Origin: Xanthobacteraceae bacterium | GTDB lineage: Bacteria; Pseudomonadota; Alphaproteobacteria; Rhizobiales; Xanthobacteraceae | NCBI GenBank assembly: GCA_022844205.1 | Contig: JALHMF010000002.1 | Span: 1-64,000, forward strand | Reading direction: 5' to 3' | DNA: 64,000 nt | Shown: positions 19,429 to 29,442 of the stretch, one piece after another | Numbering within the stretch: position 1 is the first letter of the stretch | Layout: each line of letters starts with the position of its first letter | Translations under genes and position numbers: made by a program | Notes under the pieces: generated by a model | What the model was told of the DNA's origin: nothing | What the model saw: the letters and a program-made list of their open reading frames with translations, nothing else | Database searches by the model: none

Positions 19429-19842
19429 TCATCCGCCGGGCGTGGCGAGAAGTTCAATCAGATGCGGGATCAAGGGCTCGTCCGCGGGCGGCATCGCATA
19501 TTCCTTCAGCCGTTGCGGTTTTACCCAGGCAAGTTCCTGACCCTCCATCGCGGTCGCCATTCCTTGCCAGCGGCGGCAGATCCAGAGCGGCATCAGCAAA
19601 TGAAAGTCCTCGTAGACATGGCTCGCGAATGTCAGCGGCGCGAGACAGTCCGGACTTACCTCGATCCCGAGTTCCTCCTTCAGTTCCCGGATCAGACATT
19701 GCTCCGGGAGTTCACCCGCTTCGATCTTGCCGCCGGGAAATTCCCACAGGCCCGCCAGTGTCTTTCCTTCCGGGCGGCGGGTGAGAAGCACCCGCCCATC
19801 GACATCGACGAGTGCGCAGGCGGCGACCAGTACGACCTTCAC
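19429..19842 (-). CDS. mutT: 8-oxo-dGTP diphosphatase MutT (Nudix)
   Basis: A 137-residue Nudix hydrolase that removes oxidised dGTP from the nucleotide pool. The Nudix box runs at about 38-60 (GGKIEAGE, then RELKEELGI). WEFPGGK and the N-terminal VAACALVDVDGRVLL are typical of MutT. The start is GTG at 19842 or TTG at 19848; neither has a strong ribosome binding site. argJ ends upstream on the same strand. Confidence 0.9.
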   Translation of the reverse strand: MKVVLVAACALVDVDGRVLLTRRPEGKTLAGLWEFPGGKIEAGELPEQCLIRELKEELGIEVSPDCLAPLTFASHVYEDFHLLMPLWICRRWQGMATAMEGQELAWVKPQRLKEYAMPPADEPLIPHLIELLATPGG

Positions 19843-19927
19843 GTGCAAACTCGTTGTTTTGGATACAGGGAGGACGTTAATTTCGCGCTAGCGCGATTGC
19901 TACCAATCGCAGCAAAAGGCGGATCGC

Positions 19928-21169
19928 TCAACTGCGGTAATCGCCGTTGATTGCCACATATTCCTTGGTGAGATCGCAGGTCAGCACGCGATCGGTCGCT
20001 TTTCCAAGCCTCAGATCGACGGTTAAGTCGATCACGTCCCGCTTCATGTAAACGGAAACCTTTTTTTCATCATAAGCCGGATCTCTGGCCCCCGCGTGCG
20101 CCACGCGGATTTCGCCGAAGAAAATCGAGAGCTTGTCGCGGTCGGCCGGCTCGCCGGCCTTGCCGACGGCCATAACCACCCGACCCCAGTTCGCGTCCTC
20201 GCCGGCGATCGCGGTCTTCACGAGGAGAGAGTTGGCGATCGACAAAGCGATCTTGCGCGCTGAGGACTTGGATACGGCGCCCTTGATATGCACGCGGACG
20301 AGCTTGCGGGCACCCTCGCCGTCACGGGCGATCTGCTCGGAAAGATCGGCCAGCACCACATGAAGCGCGCGCGCAAAATCGATGAGGTTTTTGTCGCCGG
20401 CGCTCTTGATAACGGGCGCTCCCCGCGCCGCCGCGGCACCCGTCGCGAACAGCAGCAGCGTATCCGACGTCGAAGTATCGCCATCGACCGTGACCGCGTT
20501 GAATGTATCCACCACCTCGCGCTTCAAGAGCGCCTGCAAGGCGGAAGCGGCGACCGGCGCATCGGTGAACACGAAGGCCAGCATCGTCGCCATGTCCGGC
20601 GCGATCATGCCGGAGCCCTTGGCAATTCCGTTGATGCGGACCTGCACGCTGCCGATCATGGCGGTAGCCGTCGCGACCTTCGGAAATGTGTCGGTCGTCA
20701 TGATGGCGCGAGCGGCCGCCTTCCAGTTTTCCGGACGGGCAGCGAGTGCGGCGCCGCGCATCACGCGCGCGATTGCATCTGTGTTCAAAGGCTCGCCGAT
20801 CACGCCGGTGGAAGCGAGAAAAACCTCGTTCGGCTTGCAGCCGCTTGCCTCGGCGGCGAGCGTCGCGGTGTGCTTCACCGCCGCCACCCCCTTGGAACCG
20901 GTGAAGGCGTTGGCGTTGCCGGCATTGACGACCAGCGCCCGCGCCTTGCCCGCCTTCAGCCGCACCTTGCACCATTCAACCGGCGCCGACGGGCATTTGG
21001 AACGCGTCAGGACACCCGCGACCGTCGTTCCCTTTTCGAAGAGAGCCAGCAGGACGTCCGTGCGGCCTTCATAGCGGATGCCGGCGGAGGCGGTCGCGAG
21101 ACGGACGCCCGCGACCGGCGGAAGCTCCGGAGTACCCGCCGGGGCCAGTGGCGAAACGGTCGTCGACAT
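19928..21169 (-). CDS. argJ: Bifunctional glutamate N-acetyltransferase / ornithine acetyltransferase ArgJ
   Basis: A 413-residue enzyme of arginine synthesis that transfers acetyl from N-acetylornithine to glutamate and can also use acetyl-CoA. The proenzyme cleaves itself before Thr195 in the motif MATML (A194/T195), producing two subunits. The sequence includes the SNAGNANA-like [11 protein letters not shown] region. It starts 8 nt after the stop of the parvulin gene, an order found widely in Hyphomicrobiales. Confidence 0.96.
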   Translation of the reverse strand: MSTTVSPLAPAGTPELPPVAGVRLATASAGIRYEGRTDVLLALFEKGTTVAGVLTRSKCPSAPVEWCKVRLKAGKARALVVNAGNANAFTGSKGVAAVKHTATLAAEASGCKPNEVFLASTGVIGEPLNTDAIARVMRGAALAARPENWKAAARAIMTTDTFPKVATATAMIGSVQVRINGIAKGSGMIAPDMATMLAFVFTDAPVAASALQALLKREVVDTFNAVTVDGDTSTSDTLLLFATGAAAARGAPVIKSAGDKNLIDFARALHVVLADLSEQIARDGEGARKLVRVHIKGAVSKSSARKIALSIANSLLVKTAIAGEDANWGRVVMAVGKAGEPADRDKLSIFFGEIRVAHAGARDPAYDEKKVSVYMKRDVIDLTVDLRLGKATDRVLTCDLTKEYVAINGDYRS

Positions 21170-21177
21170 CTGCGCGA

Positions 21178-22032
21178 TTAGTTCTTTTTGTCCGCCGGAG
21201 CGGCGGGTGCGGGCTTGACCTCGTCGAAGCGCTCGATCTTGGCGCCTTCGCGCAGCTTCGCAACAAGCTCAGCCTGCGCCTTACGCCCGATGAACTGCTC
21301 GATCTGCGGCTTCACCTGATCGAAGGCCGGGGCCGGCTGCTTGCGCTTGTCTTCCAGCTTGATGATGTGAAAGCCAAACTGCGATTTCACCGGATCGGAA
21401 ATCTTGCCCTTCTCGAGTTTGAATGCCGCTTCCGAGAATTCGGGCAGCATCCCCTCCCTGGTGAAGTACCCTAGATCGCCGCCATCGGCGGCACCCGGGT
21501 CCTTGGAGTTTTCCTTCGCCAGCGTCGCGAAATCCGCGCCCCCCTTCAGCTTGCCGAGCAATTCCTTGGCCTTCTCTTCCGTCTCCACAAGAATGTGACG
21601 CGCGCGGACTTCGTCCTGCGGCGTCATTTTCTTCACCGAGTCGTCGTAAAGCTTCTTCATTTCGCCTTCGGTTGCCGCGGACTTCGAAGTCTCCTCCATC
21701 AGCGCTTCCATCAGTACGCGCTTGCGGGCGAGTTCCACCTTGCGGTCGAAGCCTGGAGCCTGGGCGAGTTTTTTGTCCTCGGCGGCCTTCGCCAGCAGAT
21801 TGATGTCCACGAGATAGGATACGAGCGCGTCGCGCCGCGCTTCCAGACTTGTGGCGGGGAGGTTCGCGCCAATTTCAGCGTCGGCGGTATCGATATCGCT
21901 CTGAAGGATTTCGATGCCATTCACCTTGGCCACGACCGCATCGGCTGCCTTTTGCGCGTGCAATTGACCGGCGCCAGCGAACAGGGCTGCTGCCACGGCG
22001 GCAGCGGTGAGTTGCGTCTTCAGTCGGATCAT
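21178..22032 (-). CDS. Periplasmic peptidyl-prolyl isomerase, parvulin type (SurA/PrsA-like)
   Basis: A 284-residue secreted foldase. A signal peptide at about 1-27 ends in LHAQ. A SurA-N-like helical region precedes a parvulin domain (about 130-230) with [20 protein letters not shown] and [12 protein letters not shown]. It should help outer-membrane or periplasmic proteins fold. The ATG at 22032 is chosen over an upstream in-frame start because GAGGA lies six bases before it and the signal peptide begins there. It faces secA divergently, a sensible pairing of export and folding. Confidence 0.92.
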   Translation of the reverse strand: MIRLKTQLTAAAVAAALFAGAGQLHAQKAADAVVAKVNGIEILQSDIDTADAEIGANLPATSLEARRDALVSYLVDINLLAKAAEDKKLAQAPGFDRKVELARKRVLMEALMEETSKSAATEGEMKKLYDDSVKKMTPQDEVRARHILVETEEKAKELLGKLKGGADFATLAKENSKDPGAADGGDLGYFTREGMLPEFSEAAFKLEKGKISDPVKSQFGFHIIKLEDKRKQPAPAFDQVKPQIEQFIGRKAQAELVAKLREGAKIERFDEVKPAPAAPADKKN

Positions 22033-22353
22033 TGAAATTCCTCGGGCTGTCCGGCGATTTCGGGCGCGGAAACTGGCGGATGCGGGTTCGTTGCGCATGC
22101 TTCTAGCATGGAATCAAGGCTTTGGCGGACGTTTTCACGCGAAATGTCGCGCCCGGCGGCCAATTGACAAGGTTGGGGCCGGTTCATATCTCTCCGGGAT
22201 CACGCCGGAATTCCCTATAAACACGTTGATGTGACCGGCCGGTTTGCCGAGAAACCATCGCATTTTGGCTGCACTACCGTTCCCCATTCCGAGGAACTCC
22301 GGATAACAGTATTCGGCCTCCGCTGATCGAGCGGCGGACGACAGGAAAAAAAG
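22033..22353. other. Divergent intergenic region between the parvulin gene and secA
   Basis: A 321-nt gap with no supported gene. It holds a candidate secA promoter (22164-22192) and about 160 nt that would be the secA leader. I found no secM-like peptide and no obvious hairpin close to the secA start. Confidence 0.45.
22164..22192 (+). promoter_or_regulatory. Candidate secA promoter
   Basis: A perfect TTGACA (22164-22169) is followed after 17 nt by TATCTC (22187-22192), directed towards secA. The -10 box is only a partial match. Confidence 0.45.
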
Positions 22354-25140
22354 ATGATTGCCTCGCTTGCACGCAAGATTTTCGGCTCCGCCAACGACCG
22401 GCGTGTTCGTAAATATGAGCCGAGAGTGGAGGCAATCAACGCGCTGGAGCCCGAACTCGAGGCACTCTCCGATGAAGCCCTGAGGGCGCGCACCGCTGAA
22501 TTCCGTAAGCAGATTGCGGACGGCGCCAGTCTCGACGACCTGCTTGTGCCCGCCTTCGCAACCGTACGCGAAGCCGCCAAACGCACGCTTGGACAGCGGC
22601 ATTTCGACGTCCAACTCATCGGCGGCATGGTACTGCATGAGGGCGCCATCGCCGAAATGAAGACGGGCGAAGGCAAGACCCTCGTCGCGACGCTGGCGGT
22701 GTATCTGAACGCGCTGAACGACAAGGGCGTGCACGTCGTCACCGTCAACGATTATCTCGCCAAGCGCGACTCCGAATGGATGGGCCAAGTCTATACGTTT
22801 CTCGGCCTCACCGTCGGCGTGATCGTTCACGGCCTCGACGATTCCCAACGCCAGGCGGCTTACGCCTGCGACGTTACCTACGGCACCAACAACGAGCTTG
22901 GCTTCGATTATCTGCGCGACAACATGAAGTACGAGTTGAACCAGATGGCGCAGCGCGGGCATGTGTACGCGATCGTGGACGAAGTCGACTCCATTCTCAT
23001 CGACGAAGCACGCACGCCGCTCATCATTTCGGGCCCGCTCGACGACCGCTCGGACTTCTACAACACGATCGACAAATTCATCCCGCTGCTCGCAGCGGAG
23101 CATTTCGAGGTCGATGAAAAGCAGCGCGCGACCAACCTCACCGAGACCGGCACGGAATTTCTTGAAAACAAGCTCAAGGAAGCGGACTTGCTGAAGGGCG
23201 ACTCGCTCTACGACATCGACAACGTGTCGGTTGTCCATCACGTCAATCAGGCGCTGCGCGCCCACAAGCTGTTCCAGCGCGACCGCGATTACATCGTGCG
23301 CAACAACGAAGTCGTCATCATCGACGAGTTCACCGGCCGCATGATGCCGGGACGCCGCTATTCGGAAGGCCTGCATCAGGCGCTGGAAGCCAAGGAACAC
23401 GTTGCGATTCAGCCGGAAAACCAGACGCTGGCCTCGATCACCTTCCAGAATTACTTCCGCCTGTATAAAAAGCTCGCGGGCATGACCGGTACCGCCAACA
23501 CCGAGGCGGCGGAATTCGGCGACATCTACAATCTTGAAGTGATCGAAGTACCGACCAACCGGCCAATGCTGCGCGACGACCAGCACGACGAGGTCTATCG
23601 CACGGCACAGGAGAAATACCGGGCAATCATCGAACTGCTGAAAGACTGCAAGACGCGCGGTCAGCCCGTGCTGGTCGGTACCGTTTCGATTGAGAAATCC
23701 GAAAGCCTTGCCGAAGCGCTGCGCAAGGAAGGCTGGAAGCAGGCGGATTTCTCCGACCCCAACGCCTTTGCCTCGCTGTATGACGGCGACCAGAAAACCG
23801 CTGGCGAAAAGGTCTTCGCGGTGCTGAACGCCCGCTACCACGAGCAGGAGGCCTACATCATCTCGCAGGCCGGTGTGCCGGGCGCCGTCACCATTGCCAC
23901 TAACATGGCCGGCCGCGGCACCGACATTCAGCTCGGCGGCAACGCCGACATGCGTGTGCGCCAGGAACTTAAGGACGTCGCGGATCCGGCAAAACGTGAA
24001 AAAGGCATCGCCGATATCCGGTCGCAAGTTGCGCGTCTGAAGGAAAAGGCGCTCGCCGCCGGCGGCCTGTTCGTGCTCGGCACCGAGCGCCACGAGTCCC
24101 GCCGCATCGACAACCAGCTTCGCGGCCGCGCCGGCCGTCAGGGCGATCCGGGCGCATCGCGCTTCTTCCTCTCGTTGGAAGACGACCTGATGCGCATCTT
24201 CGGATCGGATCAACTCGGCGGGATGCTGACGAAACTCGGCCTCAAGGAGAACGAGGCGATCGTCCATCCCTGGATCAACAAGGCGCTTGAGAAAGCTCAG
24301 CAGAAGGTCGAGGCGCGCAACTTCGACATCCGCAAGAACATCCTGAAATACGATGACGTGATGAACGACCAGCGCAAGGTCGTATTCGAGCAGCGCATTG
24401 AACTGATGCGCGATCAGGACGTATCCGGCACCGTCGCGGACATGCGGCACTCGATCATTTCCGATCTCGTCGCGCGCCACATTCCCGAGAACGCCTACCC
24501 CGAGCAGTGGGACACGCCAGGCTTGAAAGCGGCCGTCGAAGGCGCGCTCGGCCTCCAGCTTCCGGTCGAACAATGGGCCAGGGAAGAAGGCATTGCCGAT
24601 GCGGAGGTGCGCGAGCGCATCACCCGCGAGGCCGACGAAGTGATGGCCGCGAAGGCCGCCAAATACGGCCCCGAGATCATGCGCTATGTGGAGAAGTCGA
24701 TCCTGCTGCAGACGCTCGATCATCTCTGGCGCGAGCATCTCGTGATGCTGGAGCATCTGCGCCAGGTCATCGGTTTCCGCGGCTACGCACAGCGCGATCC
24801 GTTGCAGGAATACAAGTCAGAGGCGTTCGCGCTGTTCGATGCCCTGCTGACCCGCCTGCGCGAAGGGGTCACCACCCAGCTTCTGCGCGTCGAAATCGTA
24901 TCCTCACCGCCGACGATGGACGAGCTTCCGCCGATGGAAGCCCATCACATCAATCCGACCACCGGCGAGGACGAGATGGCGCTGGCCGCTGCTTCCGTGG
25001 CGGGAGCCTCCGCACAGCGCAGCGCGCCTGAAACGCGCAAAGCCGAAGACCCCAACTCCTGGGGCAAGGTCGGCCGCAATGAACTTTGCCCCTGCGGCTC
25101 CGGCAAGAAATACAAGCAGTGTCACGGACGTCTCGCCTGA
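22354..25140 (+). CDS. secA: Preprotein translocase ATPase SecA
   Basis: A 928-residue motor that drives unfolded preproteins through SecYEG. Nucleotide-binding motifs are present: Walker A MKTGEGKT (about 102-109) and DEVDS (209-213), plus the helicase-like second half with [10 protein letters not shown] and RGRAGRQGD. The C-terminal zinc finger for SecB binding, [14 protein letters not shown], begins at 912 (C912, C914, C923, H924). The length is usual for the family. It stands alone, divergent from the parvulin gene. Confidence 0.98.
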   Translation: MIASLARKIFGSANDRRVRKYEPRVEAINALEPELEALSDEALRARTAEFRKQIADGASLDDLLVPAFATVREAAKRTLGQRHFDVQLIGGMVLHEGAIAEMKTGEGKTLVATLAVYLNALNDKGVHVVTVNDYLAKRDSEWMGQVYTFLGLTVGVIVHGLDDSQRQAAYACDVTYGTNNELGFDYLRDNMKYELNQMAQRGHVYAIVDEVDSILIDEARTPLIISGPLDDRSDFYNTIDKFIPLLAAEHFEVDEKQRATNLTETGTEFLENKLKEADLLKGDSLYDIDNVSVVHHVNQALRAHKLFQRDRDYIVRNNEVVIIDEFTGRMMPGRRYSEGLHQALEAKEHVAIQPENQTLASITFQNYFRLYKKLAGMTGTANTEAAEFGDIYNLEVIEVPTNRPMLRDDQHDEVYRTAQEKYRAIIELLKDCKTRGQPVLVGTVSIEKSESLAEALRKEGWKQADFSDPNAFASLYDGDQKTAGEKVFAVLNARYHEQEAYIISQAGVPGAVTIATNMAGRGTDIQLGGNADMRVRQELKDVADPAKREKGIADIRSQVARLKEKALAAGGLFVLGTERHESRRIDNQLRGRAGRQGDPGASRFFLSLEDDLMRIFGSDQLGGMLTKLGLKENEAIVHPWINKALEKAQQKVEARNFDIRKNILKYDDVMNDQRKVVFEQRIELMRDQDVSGTVADMRHSIISDLVARHIPENAYPEQWDTPGLKAAVEGALGLQLPVEQWAREEGIADAEVRERITREADEVMAAKAAKYGPEIMRYVEKSILLQTLDHLWREHLVMLEHLRQVIGFRGYAQRDPLQEYKSEAFALFDALLTRLREGVTTQLLRVEIVSSPPTMDELPPMEAHHINPTTGEDEMALAAASVAGASAQRSAPETRKAEDPNSWGKVGRNELCPCGSGKKYKQCHGRLA

Positions 25141-25174
25141 GGGGGCGCGTCGGCTGCGCGTTAGCCAATAATCT

Positions 25175-26479
25175 TCAGTTCGTGAAAGAGAATCCGCCCG
25201 ACGACAGAATGGGCGAAGCGCCCGGCAGTGTCTGCGGGGATACTGGACGCTGTTGCGGCGCGGGCCGCTGCGTCGGCGGTGCCGGCTGATCGTCGTCGGC
25301 ATCGTTTCCACCGAGACCGGCGGAACGTGACCGCGGATTCAGCGATGTGCTGGAAGCGTTCTTGGTCTTCTTCGCGGAAGCGCTGGTCGGCGTGGCCGCC
25401 GTGCGGCGCGGCGTAGTTGCAGAGGTCGTTTCCGGCGCCGGCGTAGTTGCGACAGCATTCGGGGTTTCGACAGGGCGCTGGACCGGCGTCGTGCGGCCGG
25501 GGCCGCCGAATGCAAAAGCCGAGTTCGTGCCGCCGTCCTGACCGGTCGCGATCGGCGCGGCCGGGATGTTCAGGTTGGCAAGCATCGTGAATTCGCGTTC
25601 GTCGGCTTGTTTCTTCGCAGCCACAAGTTTCGACGTTTCAGCCGGCACCTGATAGGCAGGGCACTGGCTAGACGGGTTGAACGGACGCGACGGATCGACG
25701 AGGTGCGCGTTGAACACATAACGCTTGTCGCAGACATCGACTTTCAGCGCGGTCTTCGTCACTTCGAAATGATCGCTGCCTTCCTTCAGCATCCGCCAGT
25801 AGGCGAGATGCGGGTTCTTGCGGTGACGCGCCATATTTTTCGCGGTCATGCGGAACGGATAGGCCTGCACCTGGAAGGAAAGCTGGCCGCCGTCGAACGC
25901 CTCGCGGGCGAGCGAGAAAATTTCGGAAATCTGTTCGTCGGTCATCGCGTAACAGCCGCGCGAGGAACAGTCGCCATGCACCATCAGATGCGCGCCCGTG
26001 CGTCCGTGCGAACGGTCGTATTCGTTCGGGTAACCCATGTTGAAGGCAAGGTGATAGCTGGAACGCGGCTGAAGTAGTTCGGGCGTAATCGTGTAGAAGC
26101 CTTCCGGCGCCTGCCGGTCGCCTTCCTTGAACTTCGGCCCAAGCTCTCCCGACCAGCGGCAGATTGGATAGGTTTTGAGGACTTCGTATTTGCCGGCGCG
26201 GGTCAGCTTCCAGACCTCCAGCTCGGATTCTTCCTTGTAGATGCGGAGCAGGATCGGCGAGTTTTTCGCCATCCCCTTCTGCTCGATCTGGGCGACCATC
26301 GCGGGAGAGAGCTGCTGCAGGTGCTTCGGCCCGAAACCGTTTGCGATACCGCCGTCATCGGAGACGCATCCCGCAAGCGCGACGGCTGAAACCGCCGCGA
26401 GCAGGAAGCCTCTGGCTCCATTGCGGAATGTACGGCTCAACGCGAAACTCCCGGACCCGTCTCTGAATGGCACCGTCAT
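25175..26479 (-). CDS. L,D-transpeptidase (YkuD family) lipoprotein
   Basis: A 434-residue envelope enzyme. The N-terminus has a lipoprotein signal (LAGC, C38). The YkuD domain spans about 75-220 with the catalytic motif HGDCSSRGCYAM (H168, catalytic C176). These enzymes make 3-3 cross-links in peptidoglycan or attach proteins to it. The C-terminal third (about 300-434) is a disordered tail rich in Thr, Pro, Ala and Gln. It is convergent with secA. Confidence 0.9.
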   Translation of the reverse strand: MTVPFRDGSGSFALSRTFRNGARGFLLAAVSAVALAGCVSDDGGIANGFGPKHLQQLSPAMVAQIEQKGMAKNSPILLRIYKEESELEVWKLTRAGKYEVLKTYPICRWSGELGPKFKEGDRQAPEGFYTITPELLQPRSSYHLAFNMGYPNEYDRSHGRTGAHLMVHGDCSSRGCYAMTDEQISEIFSLAREAFDGGQLSFQVQAYPFRMTAKNMARHRKNPHLAYWRMLKEGSDHFEVTKTALKVDVCDKRYVFNAHLVDPSRPFNPSSQCPAYQVPAETSKLVAAKKQADEREFTMLANLNIPAAPIATGQDGGTNSAFAFGGPGRTTPVQRPVETPNAVATTPAPETTSATTPRRTAATPTSASAKKTKNASSTSLNPRSRSAGLGGNDADDDQPAPPTQRPAPQQRPVSPQTLPGASPILSSGGFSFTN

Positions 26480-26592
26480 TGGCTAAAGCGTTACCCTTGA
26501 CGACTGGTTACCGCAAGAACCGGACTCAGACCGGCGCGGTCATTAGGAACTTTCAGGAATCGGGATGAATCGCCCCCTTTCCCCTCGGATGT

Positions 26593-27546
26593 TTAGAGTT
26601 TACGGCCAATTGCGAGGAATTTTTGTTGCCGGCGGGTCCTGATTTCCTCTCTCGACAGGGATTTCAGCCTCTCGAAGGAATTTGCAATTGCGTCGCCCAC
26701 CGCAGCAATTGTGGCGTCCGCGTGGCGATGCGCTCCGCCAACGGGTTCCGCGACCACCAGATCCACCACCCCGAAGCGTTCAAGATCGCGTGCGGTGATT
26801 TTCATATTGGTCGCCGCCTCCTGCGCCTTGGAGGTATCGCGCCACAGAATAGATGCCGCTCCTTCCGGCGAGATGACGCTGTAGATTGAGTGTTCCAGCA
26901 TGATGACCGTGTTCGCCGTCGCAATCGCGATGGCGCCGCCGGAGCCACCCTCACCAATGATGGTCGCCACGTTGGGAACGCCGAGATTAAGACACGCATC
27001 GGTCGAGCGCGCGATCGCTTCGGCCTGTCCCCGCGCCTCCGCATCGATGCCGGGATACGCACCTGCAGTATCGATGAGTGAAATGACTGGCACTTCGAAT
27101 CGGTCGGCAAGTTCCATCAGCCGCACGGCCTTGCGGTAGCCCTCCGGCTTCGCCATGCCGAAATTATGCTTGATGCGCGCTTCGGTGGTGGAGCCCTTCT
27201 CGTGACCAATCACGCAGATGCTCGATCCCCGGAAGCGACCGAAGCCGCCGATGATCGCCTCGTCCTCGCCGAATTTACGATCGCCCGCGAGCGGCGTGAA
27301 ATCCGTGATGAGCTGCGCGACGTAATCCGAAAAATGCGGGCGCTGGGGATGGCGTGCGACTTGCGTTTTCTGCCAGGGCGTCAGGTTCGCATAGAGCTGC
27401 GCCAGCGTTTCTTTCGCCTTGATTTCCAGCCGGCCAATCTCGTCGCCAACGGATACCGGTTCTCCGCCCGCACCGATAGCGCGCAGTTCCTCGAGCTTGG
27501 CCTCGAGTTCGGCGACGGGTTTTTCAAAATCGAGATATGTGCGCAT
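26593..27546 (-). CDS. accA: Acetyl-CoA carboxylase carboxyltransferase subunit alpha
   Basis: A 317-residue subunit of the carboxyltransferase that moves CO2 from biotin to acetyl-CoA, making malonyl-CoA for fatty acid synthesis. TYLDFEKPVAELEAKLEELR is the typical start, and GEGGSGGAIAIATAN is in the CoA-binding crotonase fold. The ATG at 27546 is preferred over a TTG three codons upstream. accD is not in the window. Confidence 0.97.
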   Translation of the reverse strand: MRTYLDFEKPVAELEAKLEELRAIGAGGEPVSVGDEIGRLEIKAKETLAQLYANLTPWQKTQVARHPQRPHFSDYVAQLITDFTPLAGDRKFGEDEAIIGGFGRFRGSSICVIGHEKGSTTEARIKHNFGMAKPEGYRKAVRLMELADRFEVPVISLIDTAGAYPGIDAEARGQAEAIARSTDACLNLGVPNVATIIGEGGSGGAIAIATANTVIMLEHSIYSVISPEGAASILWRDTSKAQEAATNMKITARDLERFGVVDLVVAEPVGGAHRHADATIAAVGDAIANSFERLKSLSREEIRTRRQQKFLAIGRKL

Positions 27547-27612
27547 TGACTGCAATGGATGGGGGAACCGCCCGCCCCTATATCAAGTCAAACGCAGGCA
27601 GGCAAAACCCGC

Positions 27613-28548
27613 TCAATCGTCGGTCAGAGGATGCAGGTCGCGGACTAGACTTTTCAGCCGCTCATCCAGCACATGCGTGTAAACCTGCGTGGTCGAAACA
27701 TCGGCATGGCCGAGCAGCGCTTGCACGACGCGAAGATCGGCGCCGTTCGCAAGCATGTGACTGGCAAAGGCATGCCGGAGCACATGCGGGCTCATCTTGC
27801 GTGGTTCGATCCCGGCGGCTTCGGCAAGTGCTTTCAGTTCGCGCGCCGCGTGTTGCCGCGTTAAATGCCCGCTCTCGCCGAATGACGGAAACAGCCAGCG
27901 CGAGACCCCGGCCTGCGCCTTTCCAAGAAGCTTAAGGTAGTTTTTCATCGCCCTGCGCGCGGCCTCTCCGAGTGGCACGAGCCGCTCTTTGTTGCCTTTG
28001 CCTCGAACAATGATCGTGCCGCCTTCCGCATGCGCCGACGACGATGGAAGCGCGACGAGTTCGGAAACACGCAATCCCGTCGCATACAAAACCTCAAGCA
28101 GGCAGACGAGACGCGAGACGCGAAGCTGCTCGGTCACGGAAACATTTTCGTTGTTTGCGGCTGCATGCGCGGTATCGAGCAGCCGCGAGACTTCATCGAT
28201 ACTCAGAATTTTCGGCAACGGCCGCCCGCGGCGCGGTCCTTCCAGAACGGCGGCTGGATCCTCTTTCCGTTTTCCTTCCGCATACAAAAAACGATGAAGC
28301 TGGCGCACCGCCGACAGACGCCGCGCGACCGACGGTGCGGCTAGATGGCGTTTTGCAAGGACAGCAAGATAGGCGCGGATGTGCTCGGTCGATGCGGTTT
28401 CGACGCCAAGCGATTTCTCGGCCAAGAAGGCGCTGTAATCCTCAAGGTCCCGCCGATAGGCATCGAGCGTGTTGCGGCTTGCCCCCCGCTCCGTCGCCAT
28501 CATGTCGAGGAACAGGTCGACGAGCTGGAAAGGTTTTTGCTGGGCCAT
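27613..28548 (-). CDS. xerD: Site-specific tyrosine recombinase XerD
   Basis: A 311-residue recombinase that with XerC resolves chromosome dimers at dif. It has an N-terminal SAM-like DNA-binding domain (about 1-100) and a C-terminal catalytic domain with R160 (TGLRVSEL), the Lys of GKGNKER, H255-x-x-R258 (HVLRHAFASH), H281 and the nucleophile Y290 (QVYTHV). Its position between accA and aroK is standard for Hyphomicrobiales, so this is the housekeeping enzyme and not an integrase of a mobile element. Confidence 0.95.
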   Translation of the reverse strand: MAQQKPFQLVDLFLDMMATERGASRNTLDAYRRDLEDYSAFLAEKSLGVETASTEHIRAYLAVLAKRHLAAPSVARRLSAVRQLHRFLYAEGKRKEDPAAVLEGPRRGRPLPKILSIDEVSRLLDTAHAAANNENVSVTEQLRVSRLVCLLEVLYATGLRVSELVALPSSSAHAEGGTIIVRGKGNKERLVPLGEAARRAMKNYLKLLGKAQAGVSRWLFPSFGESGHLTRQHAARELKALAEAAGIEPRKMSPHVLRHAFASHMLANGADLRVVQALLGHADVSTTQVYTHVLDERLKSLVRDLHPLTDD

Positions 28549-28557
28549 GCGCGCCGC

Positions 28558-28701
28558 CTACTTTCCGATCCTGTCGGGCGGAATGGTGATCGTGATCTCG
28601 CGCGTCTCCGGCTGGATCAGATTGGCGAGCGACCAGATGCCGGCAAGCGCCAGACCCGCTAGAATTCCTAGAATGGTAAGCAGTCGGATCAGGCTTGGCA
28701 T
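28558..28701 (-). CDS. Small conserved membrane protein between xerD and aroK
   Basis: A 47-residue protein with one membrane helix (LLTILGILAGLALAGIWSL) and a conserved tail TREITITIPPDRIGK. Similar small proteins occupy the same place beside aroK in many Hyphomicrobiales and are often misnamed histidine kinases. The ATG at 28701 gives the family-like start MPSLIRLLT; longer in-frame starts add nothing recognisable. The function is unknown. Confidence 0.7.
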   Translation of the reverse strand: MPSLIRLLTILGILAGLALAGIWSLANLIQPETREITITIPPDRIGK

Positions 28702-28836
28702 GTCGGGGCCGATTCGGACGGACGATAAGCTGTTATAGGCGAGCATTGACCATCGCGGCCAAGTTTTTAAGCGCCGCAATTGCCCTCATGACCCGATGCT
28801 GTAGTTTCCCGCCTTGATTGACCGGACGCACCCCGC

Positions 28837-29442
28837 ATGAACGCCGCACACGACATGGAACACGAGCAAGGGGACACGAAATCGTTGCGCACCCGCCTCG
28901 GCGCGCGTTCGATCATGATCGTCGGCATGCCCGGCTCGGGAAAAAGCTCCATCGGACGGCGGCTTGCCCCCAAACTCGGCATGGACTTTTTCGATGCCGA
29001 CGCCGAGATCATCAAAGCCGCGAACGGCATGACCATTCCGGAGATTTTCGCAAAGCACGGAGAAGCGGAGTTCCGCTCGCTGGAAGCACGCGTGATCGGC
29101 CGCCTGCTGGACGGCCCACCAAAGGTAATTGCGACCGGCGGCGGCGCGTTCATGAACGCCGAAACGCGCGCCTCGTCGCGAAAACACGCGGTATCGATCT
29201 GGCTGAAAGCGGACATTCCAATTCTGCTTCGTCGCGTGAAGCGAAAAAACGACCGGCCGCTGCTGCGTGGAGACGACCCTGAAGGCGTTTTGCAACGGCT
29301 CCTGTCCGAGCGCGAGCAAACATACGAGGAAGCGGATATCATCGTCGTTTCCCGGGAAGGACCGCACGAGGCAGTCGTGGATGAAATCACCGACAATCTC
29401 GATCGCTGGCTGAGCGCGCGTGAAGAAGAGGCTCAGTCATGA
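28837..29442 (+). CDS. aroK: Shikimate kinase
   Basis: A 201-residue enzyme that phosphorylates shikimate on the way to chorismate. The P-loop GMPGSGKS is at 30-37, DADAEI binds shikimate, and ATGGGAFM and RPLL follow in the usual order. About 20 residues precede the conserved core; an ATG at 28855 is an alternative start. Its stop overlaps the aroB start (ATGA). Confidence 0.96.
   Translation: MNAAHDMEHEQGDTKSLRTRLGARSIMIVGMPGSGKSSIGRRLAPKLGMDFFDADAEIIKAANGMTIPEIFAKHGEAEFRSLEARVIGRLLDGPPKVIATGGGAFMNAETRASSRKHAVSIWLKADIPILLRRVKRKNDRPLLRGDDPEGVLQRLLSEREQTYEEADIIVVSREGPHEAVVDEITDNLDRWLSAREEEAQS

Noticed and set aside
22135-24756. 873-codon frame on the minus strand
   Set aside because: It lies opposite secA, which is beyond doubt; such long antisense frames are expected in GC-rich DNA with biased third positions. 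Nothing in it resembles a protein family.
27613-28548. Tyrosine recombinase as a sign of an integrated element
   Set aside because: Sequence and neighbours identify housekeeping XerD.
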